A stretch of DNA of 64,000 bases from assembly GCA_024362935.1 (NCBI GenBank), contig JANCRA010000017.1:21068501-21132500 (forward strand). The letters run 5' to 3'. A program made the translations under genes and the position numbers. This stretch comes from Setophaga petechia (Eukaryota; Chordata; Aves; Passeriformes; Parulidae). This document shows, piece after piece, positions 46,101 through 59,299 of the stretch. Position 1 is the first letter of the stretch; each line of letters opens with the position of its first letter. The notes beneath the pieces were generated by a model. It saw nothing but the letters and a program-made list of their open reading frames with translations. It was not told the origin of the DNA and made no database searches.

Positions 46101-47440
46101 ATTTTCCCAGATAAAGATCCCAGCTGCATCCGTTTGTAGTCAAAACCCTCAGGACTCTGTTACTGGTGTAAACTGGAGGAAGACTGGCCCCACGGCCTCA
46201 TTTGGCCCCAGCACTCCAAGCCTGACTTAAGCACAGACCACTACAGCTTGAAAGATGCCTTCTGGAGTTTTTGGCATATGTACAATTCTTATTCCAAAGC
46301 TTCCCCCTGACTCCACTTCTCTGTTTACCCTATAGGATTTTATTTAAAAGAGTACAGCCAGAGCATTGCAATTTTTTCATTTGAAAGAGATTTTTGAAAT
46401 GTATATTATTTTTTTACACTGCAAAAAAACTTTAAAGTGTATCATATTCAGTCAATTGGCTCATCACATTTTTTTTCAAACCTCCCCTCCACCACCTTTG
46501 TTAATTACCCACCATTTGAACAAGGGTCTTCTCCTGCCTTGATCCTGCCGTGAAATCATGATGCTATATTTGTCTTTCTAACATCAAAGTCATTTCCATG
46601 GTCACCAACTGTGATGTCATAAACACATTTTTAATGGCTTGTTTACAGCAGGGAACAGAAGGAGAAAAGAGATTATGAGTGGAAGGAAACTCTTATCGAT
46701 ACACAACAGTTTTAAGCACAACTGTGAGGCTGAAGCATGCAGAAAACTTGAAGCAAAAAAAAAAATCCTTGCTGAAATAGCTTCTCTTTTGTAGTTCATC
46801 CCAGCACAAAATTCCATTTTTAAGTTACTAGTGAACAAGCAACCCCAATGGATTACTATTATGTCAGTCAGCTCAGAGTTGTGCAAGTTACTTTATAAGA
46901 CTGGAAGGCAGCAAATCCATGTTCCAATCCATCTGGCTCTCTGCACACACACACACACGTTCCCAGAAACTCCTTCAGAAGTGCTTGGGCAGGGCACAGG
47001 GGCATCTGAACACTATTGGCCCACTGCTGTACTTGTCTCAGGGCCCAACAAGAATCAAAATTCCCCCAAGAGACACTTGAGTTGGACCAGAAGGTCCCTT
47101 TTTGTCCAGTGATGGCTGTGAGATGCTGTAGGTGGTCCCCCCTCTGCACGGGGGTTACCACATGCAGTCATCACCCAGGGGACTGGTTTCTTTCAGCAGA
47201 GAAGATGCCAGCTCCAACTTGAGCTTTTGGCTTCCAGAACAGCAGGAACCTTCAGGCTATGTGACCCCACAGCCCAGCCTAACTCCCCAAAAGGCCCAAA
47301 GCACCCCACTTCAGCCTGGCAGTTCCCTGGAGAGATCCCTGGTGATGGTTTTGTGATTGTTCTGGAGCTGGCCGTGGTCAGCCGAAGCCGCCAGCGCCGA
47401 GCACAGCTCTGGGTGCAGGGGCTGGAGCAGCTGCTCAGCG
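43110..47440. other. Intergenic; nothing identified as a gene
   Basis: Unique DNA. It contains two copies of an 18-bp unit (CACCTGCCCAGGGACAGG, 44561-44596) and a (CA)8-type microsatellite at 46944-46959. Open frames of up to 156 codons have no domains. Confidence 0.45.
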
Positions 47441-47454
47441 GGGCCCAGCAGGGG

Positions 47455-47697
47455 CACAGGAGACAACAGGCAGAGACTGACGGATGCCAAGTTCCACCTG
47501 AACATGAGGGAGAGTTTCTTTCCTCTGCAGTGACCAAGCACTGGCGCAGATTGACCAGAGAGGTTCAAAGTCTCCCTCAACAGAGAGATTCAAGAACCCT
47601 CCAGATGCAATCGTGTGCCATGTGCTCTGGGATGAGAGCAGGGAGATGAGCCACTGTGGTCCCTTCCCACCTGACCCATTCTCTGGCTCTGTGAAAC
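47455..47697 (+). mobile_element. CR1 LINE 3' fragment
   Basis: CR1 sense order: CAACAGGCAGAGACTGACGG, AAGTTCCACCTGAACATGAG, GACCAAGCACTGGCGCAGAT, AGAGAGGTTCAAAGTCTCCC, GATGCAATCGTGTGCCATGT, CCACTGTGGTCCCTTCCCAC and CTGACCCATTCTCTGGCTCT. It ends close to the usual CR1 3' terminus. More diverged than the 31.4-kb copy. Confidence 0.85.
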
Positions 47698-47699
47698 AA

Positions 47700-50600
47700 A
47701 AAACCTTGCTGCACCTTCTCAGGGGATGTCAGAAATGGCCAAAAATGGGCTGACACACTCCTGGGTCAGCAGAGACCTCCAGAAGTCTCTGCTTGGAAAA
47801 GATTTTCCATACTGGGGTCCCAGTTAGCCTCGGGGTGTCCCTGCCCTCCTGCCTGGACCACAGCCACCCCAGTGATTCCCCCTGGTGACCAGCTCTGCAC
47901 AGCCTGCCATCTTCCTCCACACCCAGCCTCTTCCAAGCAAAATCTTTGAGTCAAACTCCTCCCAGAGCCTACAGGAGGAAAGCCTGGGGCTGCTTGAAGG
48001 TGTGGAGCCAGCCATGGCACTTGGCTCTCTTAGAGACACGATGTCAAGGCACCCCTGTACAAGTGCTCCAAGGAGATTATCACTCTCCCCTGCCCAAAGA
48101 AAACACGAGAGTGAGAGGGAAAAACTCATTGGACAATGAACTTCCTAAATCCTCATCCCGTGAGAAGAATTAATGTAGCTGTTTCCCCACACCAATCCCA
48201 GGAGCTCCCCAGTAGGAAATCCTGCTGTACCTCACACACTAGTAAGGGTACATCTCTCAGTGAGCTCTCTCCCAGGGACTGCTGCCCCTGGCATGCAGGA
48301 GGTGGCATTTCACACGCCCTCTCCATCCCCAAGGCATGGAACAAGGGAGCCACCATTTTGCTGCAGTCCCACAGCAGGAATAAAATGGTGGCATAGATGA
48401 AAACTGCCAGATCAAACACAATCCAGTTGCCTGTCACCACCTGCAGCTCTTCTCTGCCTTACATGTAACACTGAATTCTTAATCAGGTTAATATTTGATT
48501 TCTGGGTGCTTAGACAAACACCAAAAGAAAACCCACCACAAAAAACCTCACACCCTCACAAAAAGGATATAATGCCATAACAGATGATTAATGCTGCAGC
48601 CACAAAGTGCCGAGATGCAAACTATGGATGTCAGAATTTATATTTCCCCCACAAAATGGCAAGTCTGCAGCTCTGGTGTTTTTTCACAATTGGCTCACCC
48701 AAAGCCACCGAGAACATGTAGCCTGACACACATTCAACATAAAAAGGCTCAATATCTTTTCTAGTAGCTTTTGGGAAATGTTACAGTGGCAGAGAAAATC
48801 AGAAGTGTTCAATTAGCTGCCATTAAACAGCCCCCTCCTCATGTTACTCCAAATTGCTGCTTAAATACTTTTCAGAAGGCATCCCTGGAGGATGAAAGGA
48901 AAGCAGGCTGGCATGGGCTTTCCAGGGAGGACAGTTGCCGCAGATCAGGCAGAAGAGAATTTGCCTTTTTTGTTTGTTATTTGCACATATCTTCTGCTCA
49001 TAGACAGAGTAAAGCTAGCCTAAAGCCAAGCCTAGGCTTAGGAGCGGTGCTTTTTCATCGCTTGATCTCCCAGACTACAGAAGTCCAGTCTTGTGAAAGA
49101 GCAGGTGTTGCCACTGCATAATAGTCCAAGTTTAGCCTAAAATATAAACGATGTCTCTACAGCACTAAATAGGGAAGCTTCTTCTGATGTGCTGTGTCCC
49201 TGCTTTACACTTTTCTGACACTCAGAAATGCCAAATGAAATCGAAGATTTTAACAGCTCGTGCCTGGGTAGGAGAATGGCTTGCAGATATTTGCCACAGC
49301 TTGCAAGAGCAGGGCAGAATCTGACTGTAAAGTGCATTTGCACAGAGCAATTCAAAGACACTGATGGAATTTTGGCTTTAGCATGAATCAATGCTAAGGG
49401 CAAATCCACAGCAGAGGTGATCAGCTACAGGATGCCAGGAGGAACAGGCTGTAACTGCACCTTGATCTGCAGCACAGGCTGTGCAGGTGTGGGGGCAGCT
49501 AAAGAGCCAGCAGGATCTCCCCCAGCTGGGCTCAGCCTGGCTGGGATATCCACGCTAGCACAAACCCCTCGATTCTTTCTGCGTGCCGCTGCCTTTGGCT
49601 CCCCCTCATTTTTGTTATGCATCTTTTGCATCATTTCTTTAACATCCTCACGTTGAACTACCAGACTCTTGATTCAAGCTTCCTGACCCAGCCTTCCTTA
49701 AGGGTTTCAGGAGAAGAAAAGAAAAAACCAAACTCAAACAAACGAAAGGAAGCTCTGGCACCAAGCAACCCTTCTACAGGAAACATCACCCAGCTGGGTT
49801 ACTGTCCCAAAATCCTTACCTCTCACCCAGGGACACACGTAATGCTTTTGGGAGCAAGTGAGAGCTGAAAGAGACACGGTAGTCATTCAGGAGCAGGAAA
49901 AGTTGTCCCATCCTGCAGACACCTGGACTTCTATTTTATTATTTATTCTAGTCTAGAACTTCATATGCATCTACATGCAAAGTGCTGGGGGAAAGATGTG
50001 CTTTGAGGAGAGGCTTGAAGGAGAAGGCAACGGTGGAGAGAAGTGCAGAGTGACCCAGGAGGAGGCTATCAGTGATTAGACATCACCCACAAGTGAAATC
50101 AACTGCTCATCCTCAGCTTCTGTTTCCAAATGCGATGAAAACATGGAGAAGAGATACTATTTGTCAACGTTTGTCACAATAAAACATTAGAAATTCTGTT
50201 TTTTAGCATTTAGTTTAGTCAACAGTATATTTGCTTAATTAAAAGAACCCAAAGTGTCAGTTTATTATTGTATTGGATGTAAGATGGGATCATTCAAATT
50301 CTCCTGTATATTGAGCAGCACCAGAAAATGCCCCTCATCAGGCAGCTGGGCATTCCTACCACGCCCTGGGAGAGCAACTGGACAGGCAAAACTCAGCATC
50401 AAAACTCAGTGGCAAAAATACCCCACCCTTCTGATTTCAAAGACAGAAGGATTAACACCCAAGTTATTAAACTAATAGCAACCACGAGGGAAAATACTGA
50501 ATGTCTTTGCCTTGGCTTGCTGTGTTTTTCTGAGAAAGCTGCAAAAGGAAATTTGTCAGGGGTAACAGCTTATGTTGCTCCTAGAGGCAGCCATCTGGGA

Positions 50601-53600
50601 TGCTGAGATTAGTATTTTAGATTTCTATTTTCTGAAATTCCACTGGCAGACTTTGCAAAAAGGTGTTTATAAATTCTGTAGTGCAGTTTAAGTAAAACTA
50701 TTTAATCTAGGGACTAAGAAATATGTGTAATTACCGTAGGTGGATAATGCTTTTTCACTGCCATTCACCAAAATTAGTTTACCAGATATTATTCCTAAGA
50801 GGTATAATTAAAATCAACATAAAATCCAGAACACAGTGAAAATAAAACATTATGAGATAATGTCTTTAAAATTACTAGTCCTCTGCACTGCAGTGCAAGC
50901 ATAATCACTCTCTGGCTAGCAGTGTTTGTTTTCCCTGTACAGGGATGCTTTGAACTCCCAGGCTTCCCAGCCGAGCTGTTACTTTGCAGCCCATTGTAAG
51001 AAGCAGATATTTAATGACTCTCCATAATAAACTCCTTCTCTAAATAGCAAATGAGAGAACTCCCCTGAATGCAGGGTTCTGACACCACGTTTGGTCTCTG
51101 CGCTGCTCCCTGAGCTCCCATTGGAAGCAGACTGGAACCTCCACGGGTTTTGAGGCAGGTTCAGATCTGGGCCCACGTCCCTGTCATTAACTCCTGCCCT
51201 GGCAAAATGTCCAGGGATGAAAATGGGATTCATGCCAGGGTTTTCTTCCCTGCTACTTAATGTTGAACCCCACACTGAAAAGCAGGAGAAGCATTTCAGA
51301 GCCAGGTACTTGTACCAGATGTTTAATCCTATTTTCTGCTCCAACAGAAGACATAACCTGATGTTAGATGCCACCTCTCATTATAAATGTCTGGCTTTCC
51401 TTGTTAATGAAAGACTTTGTTTTCTTTTTGCAAATGTTATTAAGCAAAGAACAAACTGATTGTCTAAATTGATTAAGCAGATTCATTCCAGTGAAAAATT
51501 TATTATTTGTCTAGTTCATTTCATCAAATCAATTCAGAGGAAAAAGGCTCCATGAATTAAACTAATCACAAATATATATTTTAAAAGCCAGTCGTTTCTG
51601 GCAGGATACAGTTAGTGCAGTCAATCACTGAGACAATAACTGAATTTGAAAGTAGCATCTTGCATCGCTTCTCAGAAGCTTCTTTGTTTTTTCTTTCAGA
51701 AAATTGCTGTTTTGGGGACAAATTCTTCCCCTATTTGGTCCTATACATTCTGAATAAGCTTCTGTGGGTACCCAGGAGTCATTCTTGGGGAAAAACTCAA
51801 AATACTTAGCTGGAATTTTCCATAAATCTACAACCATACACTAATTAGAAAGCTAACTGTGATAAGTTAATAAGAATTTCTGATTGCTTCAGTCCAAACT
51901 CTTGAAAAACACCTATTTATAAAAATAAAATGTCATTAATATATGAGACTGAACACACACAATTCATAAGGCTCACTCACATCACAGAGAAAATTCCTGT
52001 ATAATTTTTTGCAGGACACAGATGGAAAATCAAGGCCAGAATGCTAATATTCAATTCAGTTAAAAAGAAAGATCAACCACCGCATTTGTATTTCTCCAGC
52101 AAATTATAGACAAGGTTTGGACTTTTCGTGAATAAATATGTGCACACAGACACACATGTATATTATAGATTTTTTTCCTACACTGGTAACTTTGAAACCA
52201 GCATTCAAGGAGAATCTTTTGTTAATCGTGTAGATCTTTGCAAAGATATTTGTCACAGAGTACTCGCTAAAAGCACCCAGGTCTCACCTAACAGATGGTC
52301 TAATAAAAATAATTCTCTAACTTTTTCTTCTCTATATGCTGTGAGCCCAGAGGGGCAGCGGCAGCATCACTGCCAGGACGCCCCCTCAGCGTGCCCATAA
52401 CTCTCATGCTGCTGTAAGAGTTAAACAAAGGTGTTGGGAGTTGTGTGTGGTACAGCCTGGAGACATCTCTGCCACATTTCCATCTTGGTCTCAGCTTAAC
52501 AGTTCCAATATTTTCCTACCAGCTCTTTATATTCAGTCCCACAGCTTTTTAATGATGCCGGTTTCAATTAACTGCAAATTTACCTGTCCCTTTCCGAACT
52601 TTCTGAGAGCAGTTTTTGGCTGCACTCAGGCACAGCTACACCAACAAACACTTGATAGTTACAGCTCATTGGTCTCCCTTTCCTTTTTCAGTAACTTTTC
52701 TCTGAAGAGAAGGAGAAATACTGCCTCTGCTTGTTGTGCCCACTGAGGGCTGAATTTGTGGGGCAGATGTTTGGTGGTGCAGCTGATGCCTTGTGCTTGC
52801 TGTCAAGTAGAATTTGGGGTCTTAAACAAAAGAAGATTTATAAGAGCACAGAGAGCAAAGGCTGTGAACACTGGGGTATGAGCAATAACTTAAAAGCATG
52901 CGGCACAGGCATTAGCAGCAAAATTCAGAAACTCACAGCTAAGAAGGAGAAATAAGCCTCACACACAGAATAGCATTGCAAGAAGAATTTAGTGCTTTGG
53001 GAAAGACGGCAGCAGCAGGTCTGAGGATGTCACCGCAGCCCTTCCTGCCCGAGGGGAGGTCTTCCACCCCCACCCCAGCGGGGTGAGCGCTCCAGGTGCT
53101 GCCAGCCCCAGGGAGGCTCAGGGAAAGGAGGGATTCCCCCGTTCGTGGCTGCTGTGGAGCCCCAGCCCTGGCTGCCCTCGCTGCGGGAGCACCCACAGCC
53201 CCTGCCCAAGCAGACCTGCAGAGAGCAGCGGGGCAGGGCCGAGTGCCCGCATCAACCACAGCCCACCAGGCTCACGGCAGGATTCCTGCCAGGGCCCCAG
53301 GGCCGTGGTGGCAATGCCAGTCCCTGCAGCACCCACTGGTGTCCCCAGGCTCCCCGGCCGAGGGGCGCAGGACCCTGCCAGCATCACCCACTGCTGTGCT
53401 CCCCACTGAGGCATTCATGAGCCTGTTCTCTGGATAAGTAAACGTTTGGTTATGGACTTCGACAAGCAAGCAAGCAATGAGAGTTGAGAAAACAAACAAA
53501 CACTCCCAATAACAGAAGCTTCCTTCAAAGCCCTTGCTGCTAAATCGTTCTAAATGCCCTTGGTGTGTATTTCCACTATCACTTTTGAGTGTTTTTCCCA

Positions 53601-53740
53601 TCTTGTGCTGAGCTGGGGTCTACACTGACTGCGGTCCCTCACAGTGCCAAGGGACTGGCCCTGGAGTGCAGGGATGGCTGTGCCTGGAAGGTGCCCCTGG
53701 CACAGCTGCAACATCAGCAGCAGAGCACAGCCACAGCAGC
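47700..53740. other. Intergenic; nothing identified as a gene
   Basis: Unique non-coding DNA. 50690-50900 is AT-rich with several TAATTA-type homeodomain motifs and has enhancer-like texture. 53.0-53.4 kb is GC-rich and yields chance frames on both strands. Confidence 0.45.
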
Positions 53741-53749
53741 CACCGAGTG

Positions 53750-53847
53750 GATGTCACTGGGTAACTGGTAAGGCAGTAACTTAAACATTGCCAAACAGTC
53801 ATTTGGGAATCTTTAAGTTACTGCCTAACTAGTTACCCAGTGATATC
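53750..53847. other. 98-bp near-perfect palindrome (MITE or miRNA-like hairpin)
   Basis: The left arm 53750-53785 pairs with the right arm 53812-53847 over 36 bp, with one A:A mismatch and two G:T wobbles. The inner 26 nt continue the stem: after a C:C mismatch, ATT pairs with AAT; after a G:G mismatch, CCAAA (53791-53795) pairs with TTTGG (53802-53806). The terminal loop is only CAGTCA. The total is about 44 paired positions. The hairpin is flanked by AGTG on both sides (53746-53749 and 53848-53851), possibly a 4-bp target-site duplication or chance. It is not within an open frame of note. Confidence 0.85.
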
Positions 53848-53859
53848 AGTGATCAACTA

Positions 53860-55200
53860 CTTAACTTCTCAGAGTGAAAAAAACCTGTCTAGGTTATTTC
53901 ATTTAAAACCTGTGCAATCACCATTCTGATTCTTTTTAGTATTCCAAGGAATAGAAAACACCTCTCGAGCACACTTGCCAGCTAAGCCAGCCTCCCCTTC
54001 CTTATGGCACTAGAACCAGGGCACTGTTCTGGAAAGTGGGAGGGATGGAGCCCCTGGCAAGCAACACCCAGGTGTGCTGGGAGCTGCACACAGGGCAGAG
54101 AGGGGAAGCCAAGGTGCCAGCTAAGAGCTCTGCCAGCTCCCACTGCACTGCTAACAAACCTGCTGCCAGCTGGGAAGTAACACAAATTGGAGCTGACAGA
54201 GAAATGTGACAAATTCATTATTAATAGCACAACTATTCTTTAATACGTAGAAGGCTGTACTAGATTAATAAAAACAGGCTTTTATATTCCTTTCTGACAG
54301 CAATGATGCTGTGTGATCTCCAGAAAATCGAGTGCTACTGCTGCTGGCTCTGGCTCTGGCTGGCACTGGGATGCTGCAGCGGATTCAGCAGGGACAGGGT
54401 TTCTCTCCAGGACACTGCAACTGCTGCACACTCCTGAAGGTCACGCAGGCTGACTCTGTGGCAGGCTGAAGCACTCACACAAAAGGTCAGCACGCTGTGG
54501 AAACCTGCACACAGCTCCTCCTCGGGGGGCTCAAACCTCTTGGTGTTCATTAGAATCTGCCTTGTTTTATCTCAACCTATAGTGCGTTATAAGGGAGATC
54601 TATTTTTTAAACAAAGAGCAACCCATGGGGTGTATCAGAGCTCACTCCAGCCCACCACTTTGCAAACCAAAACTACAGTAGCACAGGTGGATTTCTGTTT
54701 CTCTCTCTCCATGTGCCACGCACAAACACGTGTCTGAACATACACAAGCTCTCAAGACACCTATATCTCAGCCTATAGGTATATATATATATACTTACAT
54801 TTATAAACATATATATTTTTATTCTTACTGTGGGAATGTTTATCTCAGGCGTACAAATGAAACTCACCAGTGTGTAACATAAATACTTCATTTAACATCC
54901 CATTAGCATTTATTCCTTCTATCTCTGCTATTTTTTTAACTTGTTTCCTTCAGAGGAAAAAAGCCATGTCAGGGGAAAAATATTTCAAACAAGTGTCAAA
55001 AAGGAGAAGTTAAAGAAAAATGCATTTACTCACTCCTATTGTTTCCACCTGTAAATCTAAGCATAGCTGCAATGCACAGACTACTTACAAATGACTGTAA
55101 AATGTTTCAGAGGAAAATAGTTTAGTTCCTTAGGGAAAAAAAAAAATCTGATAACTGGCTGCTTTTTTTTTTCAGCCTCCTTAGCATTTTTTTGCCACTC
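53860..55200. other. Intergenic; AT-rich with a short (TA)n tract
   Basis: No gene seen. (TA)n simple sequence at 54779-54793, beside the inverted repeat ACCTATA/TATAGGT (54759-54765 and 54773-54779). Confidence 0.5.
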
Positions 55201-55229
55201 TTTTGCATTTACCAGAGGCAGGTTCCATC

Positions 55230-56500
55230 ACCATCGCAGCCGGCACCAAAGCTCTCAGCATGCCCTGGCTGACACGCAGCATCCCCGCACGGCATCCTGA
55301 CGGTCCCGGAACACGCGGCCGCAGCCTGGAGCTGCCCGGGACAAAGGCAGGGCAGGCAGCGAGGCTCTCAGGAAAGCAGACGTGACACGGAGCTGGCAGT
55401 GCCGAGCCGTGAGGCGCTGCCGAGCCGAGCCGGGCCCGCCGCTGGCCCCGCTGCGGAGCGGCCCGGCCGCACTGCGGGGCCGGGGACGCGCTCGGCCGAG
55501 CGTGGCGGCTCCCGAGAGCAATCACAGCCTTCCCAGGAGGGAGACGAGCAATAAAGCATGTGGCAAGCTGTCACTGCGGGGAAAGGGGCAACCGCGGCTC
55601 CTGTGAGAATTGCGGTGCGTGGCATTCGGCACCCGGCAGAGCTGCTGCCGGGCGGGAGCTGGGAATGTGGAAGGAGCGCGGGGTCTGTCACCTCTGTCAC
55701 CTGCTGCCCCACCGCAGCCAACGCCCGGACGGGCCGAGTGCCCCTGCGGCAGGGAGCCCGCGGAGGAGCCCGCGCACCGCAGGGGATGTGCTGGGAGACG
55801 GCAAAGGCCGACGGCCAGAGCCTGCGGGGAGCCACCGACCCCTGCCGCGCAACAAACGGCAAGTTCCGTGTGTCCAAAGGAAAAGTGCCCTCAGAAACTT
55901 TCCCGACTGTTTAAGTTGAACATAACACAAGCCAAGAAACATTTCAGGTGGGGGTGGAAACACAAGGGGCCCCTAAATCCCGCGGCCGCGCGAGCCCTAT
56001 TCCCTGGCTCCTGCCACGTGAGTGCCAGCGCCTCGGCAAAGCGCCTCGGCGTGGCCCAGAGCAGCCTGGAAGGTCTCACTGCAGCTGCGGTTTGCCCAGC
56101 GCCGCCCTGTCCATGGGCTCTCCAAGCTAACGTGGGGCACCGGCCAGGGCTGTCCCCCAGGCCGCGGCACTCACGGCCGGAAGCAGCCGGAGGGGCCCAT
56201 CCCGAGATGTGTCGGCCACGGCGGGGCCGGGACACGGGACCCCCCTGGCCCGAGCCGCTGAGGCACAGGCCGGGGGCGAGGGCAGCCGCGCCGGGGTCCT
56301 TGGAGCCGAGGCAGCCGCTGCCATCGCCACACAAAAGCGATGCCGAGCAGCCGAGCAGCACAAAAGAGGTGGGGGGCAGCCAGACAAGAGAAACGGAGGG
56401 TGGAGCGAGACAAGAATGGGAGAGGAGCTGCGCGGACGAGGAGGAGGGGAGGGAGACGCGCACACACACAAAAATCGGAGAAAGGGAACGACAAGGGGAT
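55230..56500. promoter_or_regulatory. Orphan CpG island 39 kb upstream of ZIC3
   Basis: A strong local rise in GC and CpG within AT-rich desert. A plus-strand frame of 409 codons (55610-56839) crosses it but shows no domain and competes with frames on the other strand. A consensus donor CTGG|GTGAGT occurs on the plus strand at 56729. It is a plausible promoter of an unannotated non-coding RNA or a distal Polycomb island; inference. Confidence 0.45.
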
Positions 56501-56509
56501 AACAAGGGG

Positions 56510-59280
56510 GGAAGAGACCGCATGGGGGAGGGCGTTCCTCACCTGGTCCGCTCCCTCCACACTGCTCCTCTCACTCTCTGCTTGCCCCGTGCAAGGGCGC
56601 CAGACCACAGCATCAGAGCTTTGGGCAGAACGCCCATATCCAAGAGGATTTTCCTGTTTGCCCAGGTTTTGCCTTGCTACTGGGGAGGCTGTGATCAGCG
56701 GATCTGTAAAGGGACCTGGAGTAACTGGGTGAGTTTCTCACCAACAGCCATATTCCTCATTCCTATTCCAAAAAATGCACCTTGGGTGATGCCGCAGTCA
56801 TCAGCATCTGCCTGCAAAACCAAAAGCTGGTCCCGGTAAATGCCAGGTCAGGGACAGGCACTGATCAGCTGAGGTAAACAAACTACCTCTCTAAGGACTA
56901 CTCTCAAAATCAGGGAATGTAAGATGCTGATGGCTCACCCAGCCTCGCTCCTCTCCTTCACAAGCACCCACCAAACCTGGGAGTCCCAGGGCTGCTTCCC
57001 TCCTTCCTGCAGCCAAGCAGCCCTAGCAGCCTCACTGCTGTTTTAGGGACAGGGTGGCAGAATAGCAATAAAACCCAGAAGAGGAGAAAGATCCACTTTA
57101 GAAGATGCTGTAGAGCTAAAACACACATCAGCTTTTGTTTCCTGATAAGGCCTCTATAAATGACAGAGTAAATGACAGAACAAATGTAAAGCTCCCATCA
57201 TTCTCAAGGATATTTGAAAAGCTCTCATGTTTCCAGTGTTTCATAAAACAAGAAAGTCAGAAATGGAAAACACATTTTAAAAGTATGAACTTGCAGGGAA
57301 TTCAATAAAAATGCATTTTTCTGACTGAAAAAGTATCTTTATCTTCAGGAATGAAAACTAACACTGATGGCTAACATGGCTCAGGCTGGCAGCTCTGGCA
57401 GCTTCACCTTTGAGCTCCAGTGCCCCTCACACAGCACAGCAGCCAGCACTTCTCCCATCTCCCCCAGTCCAATATTCTTTTCATGATTACATCTTTTGTT
57501 GTTGTTGTTGTTAATTTTCAAGACCATATTATTTTTATTAGGATTTTTGTCATTTTATATCTTTCTTTTTCCAGAGTACCGGCCTGATGTCATTCACCTG
57601 CTAAAATAATAAATGTTACCACTTTTCTCTCTAAAGCCACTGCCACACTTCTGCCACATTTCTGCTGGTTACCAAAACCACCACGAGAGCTGCCATCACA
57701 GGAAGGCCCGTTCCTGATCTCTGTGCTCTGGCTCTCAATGCTGCAGCACAATTCCTCAACTCACATGGTCTGAACATGATCCAGCCCTGGATTGGCTCTC
57801 CTTGGACCACAGCTCTCCAGAGCAATCAAAATTAACAAAACCTGTCTGAAAGTAACTGAAAGGGAATCCTGACATCTCCAGCTCTCCCTCTTTGAGCCTC
57901 CCCATGCCTGTGAGGAGAAGATTGATGAAAATAAGAGAGAGTGGAGAAAGAGGTAAAAAAAAAGGAAGAAAATTTCTTAGAATGATCAGAAGTGACTCAC
58001 ACACGTGTTCAAAGCCTAAAACAAGGATCATGGATGAGTTCAACCTTGACTCCAGCTACAGTTTGACTGGAATAAGGATTTCATTTTCAAACACTAACTT
58101 GCATGTTGTTATTTTTTCATAGAGCTGGGGCCAACATCATCTCTGGCTTCCCAGTGAGGCTAAAGCAGGGAATTTATGAGTGCAGGCATTAAAATGTTCA
58201 TAACACCTTAAAAATATTTTGTTTTGTTTTGTCTTAAAAAACCCTAATATAGTTGTTAGGTTTCAAATGTGCAAAGTGTTAACCTCCCCACAAAAGTGAC
58301 TTGAAAGAAAGATTTTTGATCAGCACCAGTATTGAGACTAATTCAGTTCATATGGGTTGAGATAGCTGTGGGAGACAAAATATTTTAGAAAGCTGTTGCC
58401 CAGGATCTTTTACAATTTCAGTTTTCTTCTCCAACAGAATGATGAGGTCTAACCCCAGGATGAGCTGCAAAACATCAGGCAGAAACCAGCAACAGGAAAG
58501 AAGGGAGAGAGCCAAGCCTCCTGCCTGCCACTACACATATTCATATGTTGGGGCAACACATTTCAGGTAATGGGAAACCCTTCCACGAGCACAGATAACT
58601 CTCCAAATAGGCTCTGTAGTTTGAACTTTAAAATTTTTTTAATGGCTGCTTTTTGACTTCCAACACCGAGCATGATGGAAACAATACCGATATGTAATTT
58701 GGGAGTTATAATACATGAAGTGCTTTGAAATAGGAGAGAAGTCTCCATTCACTGGATGCAAGAATTGATCAGAGGAAGTGGAGATGGGTTGGATTTTGAG
58801 AAAGCAATAGGAGCATGGTAAATGTTGCCTCTGGGCTAATGTTGGAACCCTTCTCCTCTTTCACATTCTTTATCCATTCAGGATAACCTGGAACACAAAA
58901 AATGAGTTTTCCCATGCAGAGGCCTCTGGGAAGCAGTTTAGATACTTGATTTCAGATGCAAAAACTTCTTTCCAGCCCAGGCCATCTCAAAGTGGAGACA
59001 TCTCAGTCTTCAAATCTTTCCCAAACTCTGTCAGGATACCCTGAGTCTTTGTGATCTGGCCGAACATATGTCATGCTTCCTCAAGTTAATAATAGATGTC
59101 CCAGGAAAGACAGCTCTTGAGGTCAGGGAAATTTTTTTCCTTCTTTTTCTCTTTTTTTTCTTTTTTTTTTCCCCCTGTTGTCTTTTCACTTCTCCTTTGG
59201 AATGGGTGGAGGAGCCCAAGTGCAGCCCCCGAGCTGCCGGCCTGGCCACCCCTCGGCACCTCCCCGGAGCCCCGCGGCTG
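56510..59280. other. Intergenic; nothing identified
   Basis: Unique, largely AT-rich DNA with short simple tracts (for example GTT repeats near 57497-57511 and a pyrimidine run at 59140-59175). No gene recognised. Confidence 0.5.
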
Positions 59281-59299
59281 CCAGCGCTGTGTTTGTCTT

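Noticed and set aside
47075..47150. Possible extra CR1 tail (TTGGACCAGAAGGTCCCTTT)
   Set aside because: Only about 20 bp resemble CR1 and the flanks do not continue the match.
55610..56839. 409-codon plus-strand frame in a CpG island
   Set aside because: Compositional: overlapping long frames exist on the other strand and no known domain is visible. Only the island itself is annotated.
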